Source: Nelumbo lutea
Taxonomy: Eukaryota > Streptophyta > Magnoliopsida > Proteales > Nelumbonaceae
NCBI GenBank assembly: GCA_022828595.1
Contig: JAKGHH010000004.1
Span: 57,662,164-57,726,163 of the forward strand
Reading direction: 5' to 3'
DNA length: 64,000 nt
Shown: one piece after another, positions 57,446-64,000 of the stretch
Numbering within the stretch: position 1 is the first letter of the stretch
How the letters are laid out: each line of letters begins with the position of its first letter
Notes under the pieces: generated by a model
The model's database searches: none
Seen by the model: the letters and a program-made list of their open reading frames with translations, nothing else
What the model was told of the DNA's origin: nothing
Made by a program: the position numbers and the translations under genes

Positions 57446-57848
57446 CTAGAACCCCAACCCCATTCTCACATTCAGATCCTAGGAATTCATACTAAGTGGT
57501 GGAGATGTGATACACAACAAGCTTATGGCAATAAGCAAATCTTGTTTTAGCTTAAGAAACAACGAAAGGTAAGTGAATCTGGCTGTATTGGTTTGTTAAA
57601 GCAATAAGTACCCATTCAGCCAAGGATGTTTCAGCTCGGGAAGGCTTGTATCCTTGACTATGGGTTTAACTTGGGACCATGAGGAATGGTAATTTGCGAT
57701 AACTCTTGGACAAGAAAAAGGGGAAGGTTACCAAGACTGGTCTGAAGCATGCATTGGACCAGGCCTCATATAGAGAAAAATAAGAGAGTTGCAATAGTTA
57801 GGTTCTCTTGTTTTGCTTGAGTTTTGCCTTGCCCAAGGACGGGTAAAG

Positions 57849-57866
57849 TTTAAGTGTGGCATGATT
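57849..57866 (+). promoter_or_regulatory. Terminal polypurine tract of gypsy-M (decayed)
   Basis: TTTAAGTGTGGCATGATT directly before the 3' LTR. The G run of G2 is interrupted by CAT. The preceding GCCCAAGGACGGG matches GCCCAAGGATGAG in G2. Confidence 0.65.
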
Positions 57867-59404
57867 TGATGAGACTGAAAAGAACCCTATTTTTGTCCCC
57901 TACTTTTCATCTTTTTACATTACTTTAGCACTTAAATGAACTCATTACTCTTGTATTTCGATTCAGGGCAATAAAGAAGGCAATTGGAAGAAAACAGGAA
58001 AATTGGGTGATTTTGCACAGTTTCAGCGATAGTCAGTAATCTGGGCATAACTCTCAATTCCGGACTCAGAATTAGACAATTAAAAATGCATTAGAAAGAT
58101 GAAAGGAAGGGACACAATGTTTATGTTATGGGTTTTGACAGATTCAGTCCGAATCGAGTATGAAAACGAGCCCAAAGTCGGAGCAAGTTCGCAGCCCAGC
58201 CCATTTCACAACTTAAGCCCAACTCCCAGAAGTACCTTGAAGCAGCCCAACTCGAATTCAAGAGTCAAGAGTCTAAATCTCGAATGTAATCTCCAAAGAA
58301 AGAGTCTTATCAGATGTAAAGTCTTGAATATATTCCTAAAGAGATAAGAAGATTGAGATGAGCTCATTAGATAAAAAGATAGGATATGATTATTTAAAAG
58401 AAGATCAAGACTCCCTAAAGATAGGATGATCTCCTAGAAGGAGTTGGAAAATAGCCCTCTCCTTTGGCAATATAAAGAGGGAGGTGAACCAGCTCTAGCA
58501 TCACTCACTCCAAGATCCAAGAGATCATCAAGAAGACCAAAAAGCTCAAGAAAGCAGTTCGGCTATGGAGAAGCAAAGCATGGAGATTGCACAGATCATG
58601 AGCAGCTAAGCTTCTTTTTCTGGTTCAAGTGGGAGGTTTGATTGTATCATTGTGAGGTTCTATAGCTAATTTATTTTCTTGCTTTTTAATTCAAGTATTC
58701 ATTGATTCTTGTGCATATCTTTATTGGATGTTGATTTTAATTAGTTTGACAAATTGAATTAGTGTTGATTTTCCTACTGCTATCCATGATTTTGGTGATC
58801 TGTAATTGTCACGAATAATGGTACAAGTAGCAATTAGGTTGATATCTTTTTGGGTCAATTGTTCATGACAACCTTTGACCAATATTTTAACATGGTTCAA
58901 CCTAAAGGAATTGATGGAACAAGATTTAGTAATTGCAGCTATCTCAATTATTGTTATTTTGGTTTAATTGTTTTCACAAATTTTAATGCTATCACTGTTT
59001 AACATGGACGTTATCGTACCAAGTTGAGTGGTGATAAATGTTGATCGAATGCTGGGTTTGGTCAACTGAAATAGGAAAACACAAGGTTTATTATGGCTAT
59101 CCTAATAAATCTAAGGTTAAATGCTTGAATTGCAAGAATGCTGAAATTTACCTAGGATCGATGGCCAACCGATTCAACCCAAACCCTTGAACCAGAATTC
59201 AGAAAGACTGATTTTCTCTTATTTAGATTGTTATTGCTTTCTTATTCTTTTAATTTTAGTTATTAAATTTTCCCACTCAATTACTTTATCCATTCAGCTA
59301 AGAGATTACTGAATTGCTCCCTGTGGGATTCGACCTAGTACCACTTTTTACTGCAATTATTTGATTGTGGGACTAGTACTAATTTTGAGGGCTTCGACAA
59401 CCCA
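57867..59404 (+). repeat. Gypsy-M 3' LTR
   Basis: TGATGAGACTG...GGGCTTCGACAACCC, about 1.54 kb; TATA box at 58471 (TATAAAGAGG). The 3' part is closest to G2 (GATTTTGGTGATC, CAATTGTTCATGAC, GTGGGATTCGACC blocks). Confidence 0.9.
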
Positions 59405-59405
59405 T

Positions 59406-59957
59406 CTATGGTCTCTATGTTCTACATCCTTCTCTAAAAACTAACATAACTGAAACTACGCCGGCTGAAATCCCCAAGAAGAGAGCCCGTGATACAGTTA
59501 ATCCCACGTGCCTGTGGCATTACCGACTTGGCCACATCAGTGTTGACCAAATCACAAGGTTGGTAAAGGATGGTCCTTTGGATTTTCTAACTATAGAAGA
59601 TCTTCCCACTTGTGAGCCTTGCTTGCAACGCAAGATGACGAAACAGCCATTTAACGGTAAGCCTGAAAGATGTACAACCACACTTGACCTTATACATAGT
59701 GATGTGTGTGGTCCCCTGAGTGTTAGGACACCGGATCAACACGTGTATTTCATCACCTTCACCAATGATTTTTCACGATATGGTTATGTGTACCTAATGA
59801 GAGACAAGTGTGAATCCTTTGAAAAGTTCAAAGCATTTAGACAAGAGGTTGAGAAATAGTTAGGGAGAGAAATTAAAGCCCTTCTATCAGATCGAGGTGG
59901 CGAGTATCTCTCTGACAAATTCAGGGACTACTTAAAGGACAATAGGATAGTATCACA
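59406..59957 (+). pseudogene. Copia-L pre-integrase and integrase core fragment
   Basis: Continues copia-L after gypsy-M: TNITETTPAEIPKKRARDTVNPTCLWHYRLGHISVDQI, LPTCEPCLQRKM (zinc module H-H-C-C), HSDVCGPLSVRT with the first Asp, YFITFTNDFSRYGYVYLMR, a CAG to TAG stop after RQEVEK, then [27 protein letters not shown]. It ends at about 59957, where LTR-O begins, before the catalytic Glu. Confidence 0.9.
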
Positions 59958-60249
59958 GTTAATCCTACACTGTATGTGCTTAAGTCTCACCCTAGCAGCT
60001 GAGACAGGCCACCCCAACCAACTTGGTGGCACAACAGTGTCAGCCTTATCAAGATAGGTCTACCCAAACTGACCCACTGGCTGTGAACATTCTAAACTAA
60101 CACGAGTCTCATTAAGTGTCCGGTTTAAGGGTATTACACCGAAACATACCAAGGGAACATGAATCAAATATGCACTTTTATTCATTTACAACAAACTCAT
60201 AAAGTACATCATTCTAATTGAAGCTAAGGGCATACAAAACTGTCCAACA
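59958..60249 (-). mobile_element. LTR-O: TG end of a copia LTR, minus strand
   Basis: TGTTGGACAG (minus strand) at 60249, extending about 290 bp into U3. It replaces the rest of copia-L. Directly abuts LTR-P in opposite orientation. Confidence 0.85.
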
Positions 60250-60420
60250 TCATGTTCCCTTGGTATGTTTGTATGTAATACCCTTAAACTGGACACTTAA
60301 TGAGACTCGTGTTAGTTTAGAATGTTCATAGCTGGTGGGTCATTCTGGGGAGACCTATCTTGAAAAGGCTGACACTGTTGTGCCACCAAGTCGGTTGGGG
60401 TGGCCTATTCAGCTTGGAGA
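60075..60420. repeat. Inverted repeat formed by LTR-O and LTR-P
   Basis: LTR-O (from about 60000 to 60165) and LTR-P (60250 to about 60420) are reverse complements over about 165 bp, with a spacer of about 85 bp that is the unique TG end of LTR-O. Confidence 0.75.
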
Positions 60421-61056
60421 TTAATGGGCAAAACTGGAAAGTTACACCTGACCCCTAGATTCGATTATGATACTACACTAGGTGTCGGATTGGGCTGTCT
60501 TTGATGTACCAATTAGTGAGATCCTTAGCGGGGGTCAAAACCTGGGTATGTTGGCACAGTCTGAGAATTCATCTGAGTGGGTGATTATAGTGACAGGAAC
60601 ATTATGGGCTGAGAGGTTAAGTGTAAGACCATTGAGGGTAATGCCTGATGGGCTAATCTTGCATTTGCCCACAGTCCCTGGGTGTTATAAGGTGGCTTGG
60701 CCCAGGGACCACTTAGTGTATGTGTTGGGCCCACAGAGCCCCTTTGATGGGTTTCAGGGTGTTCACTGTCCATAACAGTGTATTCGGCCAGGCCTTTTTA
60801 CAAAGCCTGGGCCAAACCCATGTGGCTGATGTGTAGATCAATGCTTGGGTCCCACGTCATACAAGGAAGCCCAACTGGACAGCAGTTAGGAAGGCTAAGT
60901 GAGCACATAAGTTTAATGGGCCTAAAGCCCATTTTGAACTGGACTAATTTAATAAGTTAAATATGGGCGAATTCTGAGATGGATCAGTAGATAGGGTAGG
61001 GTCTTAACCCTATCCACTCAGGGTATCCAAATCTAATTATGATTCAGATCTAGAAA
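60250..61056 (+). mobile_element. LTR-P: copia LTR fragment, plus strand, with internal deletions
   Basis: Starts at TCATGTTCCCTTGG, missing about 85 bp of the TG end, and stops near 61056 in the TCAGATCTAGAAACC block. Internal deletions: between CAGCT and TTGGAG near 60415 and about 190 bp at 60599 that removes the AT-repeat region. Confidence 0.82.
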
Positions 61057-62689
61057 CCAGCAGGGTGCGTCCTACACACTGGATCCTTCTCAAGAATCCT
61101 CTAGAAACTCTGAGCACCAAATATTTTTCAGTTTTTTCTGCAAGACTGATGTCAAGAATTGATGTCTTGATTTTTTTCTTCTGCCAATATCAAATCTTAC
61201 AAGAAGTAATGGCGGCGGCTGGAGGAGAACTCCTGGGACGAAGATGGCTAATTGCTTTTCTTCTCTCCAGAGTATGTATGAGATCTAATTTCAGTTCGTA
61301 GGATGCTTTCTTGCTTGAACCTTTGGTTCGAAATTTTTTTTTCTTACGGTTTCTCCTCTTTTCTTCTTGATTAAGAAACCTCCTAAATTATGAGTTATCA
61401 CAATCCAAATCAGTATTTGGATAGGGGATTATCTTAATCCTATCTGCAGATTAAGTTAGCTTACTCCTGATCTTATCAGGAGGTTACCATATTCAAATCT
61501 GATTTGAATTTGGTCTCCAAGAGTGGATAAGGTTAAAGGCCCAATCCTTTTGCTAACATTAATCTCAGATCCGCCCCATAGATGGGTGATCATATCAGCC
61601 CAACTCGAAATCGGCTTTTGGCCCATTAAGTATTCAGTGCTTAACTAGTTTCCCATCTGCTGCCCAATTGGGCTTCTTTGTATGGCGTGGGACTCAAGCA
61701 TTGATCTACACATCAGCCACATGGGTTCGGCCCAGCCTTTAATACAAGGCTCGGCCGAATTCACTAAAAAGCTCAGTGAACCCCTGAGCCCATCACATGG
61801 ACCCTATGGGCCCAACACTTACATTAAGTGGTCCCTGGGCCAAGCCATCTTATGAAAACCCAGGGACTGTGGACGGGTGCAAGATTAGCCCATCAAGTAC
61901 TATCCTAAATGGTCTTACACTTAACCTCTCAGCCCTTAATAATAAAGCACTGCCCGACAAGAGAGGAGCTCTCCCTCGGCTGCAATGCACTCTCCACTCA
62001 CATGGATCCTGAGAATTAAAACCATTTGCAAACACTTTGAAACCGTATATAAATATATCATATATAGATTTTGCAAAACAAAATCCCATGACTTAAATCA
62101 ACTGCTGGCAGTTTGGTTTCCATCAGAGAGAGTGCATTCCCGATCATTACCTTTGTCCGACAAAAGGGCTGATCCTGTCACTATGATCACCCACTCAGAT
62201 GAATTCTCAGACTGTCCCAACATACCCAAGTTTTGATCACTGCTAAGGATCTCACTGATTGGCATATCAAAGACAGCCCGATCCGACACCTAGTGAAGTG
62301 TCATAATCGAGTCTATGGGTCAGGTGTAACTTTCCAGTTTTGTCCATCTGTCTCCAAGGCCTAGGGCAATACTAGAAATCTTGTCCGGTTTAAGGATTCA
62401 AGTAACCCCATACTACATGTGCCTTGGGTCTTACCCTGGTGGCTGAGACAGGCCATCCGAACACTTGGTGGCACACCAGTATCAGCTTCAGTAGGATAAA
62501 TCTCCCCGACTTATCCAATGGCTGTGAACATTTAAAACTAACACGAGTCTCTATAAGTGTCCAATTTTAGGGTCTTACACAGAATTAAACCAAACAACAT
62601 GAATCAAACATGCACTTTATTTATTTACACTAAATATCAAAAATACATCAAATCAGATTGAACCTAAGGGCATACAAAACTGTCTAACA
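61057..62689 (-). repeat. Copia-R 3' LTR, U5 end missing
   Basis: Minus-strand LTR with its TG end at 62689 (TGTTAGACAG on the minus strand), directly followed by the copia-R polypurine tract. More diverged than the other copia LTRs near 61060-61400. Left end cut where LTR-P stops. Confidence 0.87.
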
Positions 62690-62701
62690 GCTCCCACTTG
62701 C
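62690..62701 (-). promoter_or_regulatory. Polypurine tract of copia-R
   Basis: Minus strand GCAAGTGGGAGC immediately before TGTTAGACAG; the least altered copy in the window. Confidence 0.85.
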
Positions 62702-62703
62702 AC

Positions 62704-63300
62704 TTAGGTCCAATCTAGTACAAGCCAGAGTCCCATACTTTCCACGTGTTTCTCAAACGTCTTCTGTGTCAGTGGCTTAGTCAATGGGTCTGCCACATTA
62801 TCCGCTGATGCTACCTTCTGAATTAGGATGTCCCCTCTACTAACGATCTCCCGTAGTATGTGGTACTTCATCTCGATGTGCTTTGACTTCGAGTAGGCCC
62901 AAGGCTCTTTAGCCTGGGCGATCACTCCATTATTGTCACACAACAACGGGATGGGTGATGTGTTGGATGGAATCACTCCCAATTCGTGTATGAATTTCTT
63001 CATCCACATGGCTTCCTTCGTAGCTTCACTTGTGGCAAAGTACTCGGCCTCGGTTGTAGAATCTACAGTGGACCCCTGTTTGCTGCTTTTCCAGCAAACA
63101 ACACACGACCCTATCATGAAAACATACCCAGATGTAGACTTTCTATCATCTAGATCCGACTGGAAATCGGCATCAGTATACCCAAAACTTGTAGTGAACT
63201 AACACCGAATATTAGACAAAACTCTTTTGTCCTTCGAAGGTATTTGAGTATGTTCTTCACAGTAGTCCAATGTTCCTGCCCTAGGTTGGCCTAGAATCTG
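62704..63300 (-). pseudogene. Copia-R RNase H
   Basis: Minus strand: HWTTVKNILKYLRRTKEF region near 63240, a shift near 63180, then STVDSTTEAEYFATSEATKEAMWMKKFIHELGV, LLCDNNGVIAQAKEPWAYSKSKHIEMKYHILREIV, ADNVADPLTKPLTQKTFEKHVESMG and the natural C-terminus LVLDWT with TAA at 62704. It is the only copy here with the genuine pol end. Confidence 0.9.
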
Positions 63301-64000
63301 CTTACCACACTCACCGCCTAAGCAATGTCCGGGCGAGTGCACAACATGGCATACATGATGCTCCCTACGGCTGAAGCATAGGGAACGTCTCTCATGCCCT
63401 CAATCTCCTCAGAAGTCTTGGGAGACATCTTCTTGGAGAGAGTAACTCCATGCCTGAAAGGAACATTTCCTTTCTTGGAGTTCTCCATGCTGTATCTTTT
63501 GACAATTTTGTCGATGTAAGCGGCCTGGGATAATCCAATTATCCACTTCGATCTATCTCTATAGAGTCGAAGACCCAGTATATATGACGCTTCTCCAAGA
63601 TCTTTCATGGAGAACTGTTGTGATAGCCATACCTTGACCGAAGTCAACATTCCTACATCATCCCTAATGAGTAGGATATCGTCCACGTACAACACCGAAA
63701 AGGTGATCTTATCCCCATTGGACTTCTTGTAAACACAGGGTTCATTCGGATTCTGCTCAAAGTCAAACGTTTTGACTGCAGAATCAAAATGGATGTTCCA
63801 ACTCCTAGAAGTTTGCTTAAGTCCATATATGGATCTATTAAGTTTACATACCATGTGTTCCTGACCAGCAGCAAAGAGGCCTTGCGGCTACTGCATGTAG
63901 ATATCTTCACTAAGATCTCCATTCAGGAATGTGGTTTTGACATCCATCTGCCAAATCTCATAGTCATGGTATGCTGCTACAGCTAGCAGGATCCTAATGG
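63301..64000 (-). pseudogene. Copia-R reverse transcriptase, continuing past the right edge
   Basis: Minus strand from the edge: QMDVKTTFLNGDL-like block near 63930-63950, a stop (CAG to TAG) in MQ*PQG near 63890, [20 protein letters not shown] from 63854, LYVDDILLI with YVDD present near 63675-63690, WLSQQFSMKDLGEASYILGLRLYRDRSKW, FRHGVTLSKKMSPKTSEEIEGM and CTRPDIA, then a stop at 63315. The N-terminal part of RT and the rest of copia-R are outside the window. Confidence 0.9.

Larger units (their letters stand above)
54161..59404 (+). mobile_element. Gypsy-M: second gag-protease-only element of the G2 family
   Basis: 5' LTR fragment 54161-54780, gag-protease to about 56690, an ACGACGTTAAACAATTGC motif, internal polypurine tract, 47-bp minisatellite, terminal tract, and 3' LTR 57867-59404. 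RT, RNase H and integrase are absent, exactly as in G2. Left flank ACGGT (54156-54160); right ATGGT at about 59407, before which the LTR would end ...GACAACCCATCT. With one copy removed, copia-L reads on as ELENGLY. The 5' LTR is cut after its TATA region and the primer site is gone. Confidence 0.87.
52254..59957 (+). mobile_element. Copia-L: plus-strand Ty1/copia fragment interrupted by gypsy-M
   Basis: Leader from 52254 (5' LTR, primer site and first half of the leader missing), gag 53010, protease, then gypsy-M at 54161-59404, then pre-integrase and integrase core to 59957, where a minus-strand copia LTR replaces the rest. All parts match copia-C and copia-D. RT, RNase H and 3' LTR are absent. 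Confidence 0.88.

Overview
The window is a heterochromatin-like block of a plant nuclear genome made almost entirely of nested, decayed LTR retrotransposons. I found no cellular gene, rRNA, tRNA or CRISPR array. The plant assignment rests on Ty1/copia elements primed by initiator-Met tRNA (primer site TGGTATCAGAGCC), Ty3/gypsy elements of Athila/Tat type (one primed by tRNA-Asp), long LTRs and multi-level nesting. The abundance of copia elements with LTRs near 1.9 kb would suit a palm or similar angiosperm, but the species cannot be read from the sequence.

Names used here. Copia family (LTR about 1.9 kb, TGTTAGACAG...CCTTCA): copia-A (minus strand, 1143-20655 plus an LTR piece at 35446-36041), solo LTR-S (3018-4972), solo LTR-B (8914-19733), copia-C (9900-18931, the only element with both ends and target duplications in place), copia-E (broken: 29429-32176, 37460-37715, 49226-50027), LTR-F, copia-D (38962-47573), LTR-K, copia-L (52254-59957, interrupted), LTR-O, LTR-P and copia-R (61057 to the right edge). 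Gypsy families: G1 (LTR 1.42 kb, TGATGAGAATAAAA...), G2 (LTR about 1.5 kb, TGATGAGACT...; copies G2 and M, both gag-protease only) and gypsy-I (tRNA-Asp primed; 32177-35445 and 50028-51804).

Layout. 1-1142: G1 LTR. 1143-8557: inside of copia-A, broken by solo LTR-S. 8559-20655: copia-A 5' LTR, carrying solo LTR-B, which carries complete copia-C. 20656-29428: two G1 LTRs in inverted orientation, one arm carrying G2. 29430-32176: leader, primer site and LTR of copia-E. 32177-35445: gypsy-I leader, gag, RT and RNase H. 35446-37715: end of the copia-A LTR, a G1 LTR, more copia-E leader. 37728-50027: LTR-F, copia-D, LTR-K and the copia-E 3' LTR. 50028-51804: gypsy-I leader, primer site and LTR. 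51805-59957: G2-type LTR piece, then copia-L interrupted by gypsy-M. 59958-64000: LTR-O, LTR-P, and copia-R running off the edge.

The order of events can be read from target-site duplications. The segment 29429-36041 is an inversion produced between two G1 LTRs. Turning it back rejoins the copia-A LTR at a CTCTA duplication, rejoins the copia-E leader at an ATATT duplication, gives copia-E two LTRs in the same direction flanked by TACAC, and makes gypsy-I one continuous element. Gypsy-I is therefore the oldest layer; copia-A and copia-E landed in it, LTR-B in copia-A, copia-C in LTR-B, and G1 elements in both copia-A and copia-E. G2 then landed in a G1 arm. All coding regions carry stops, frameshifts or catalytic deletions, so no element here looks autonomous.
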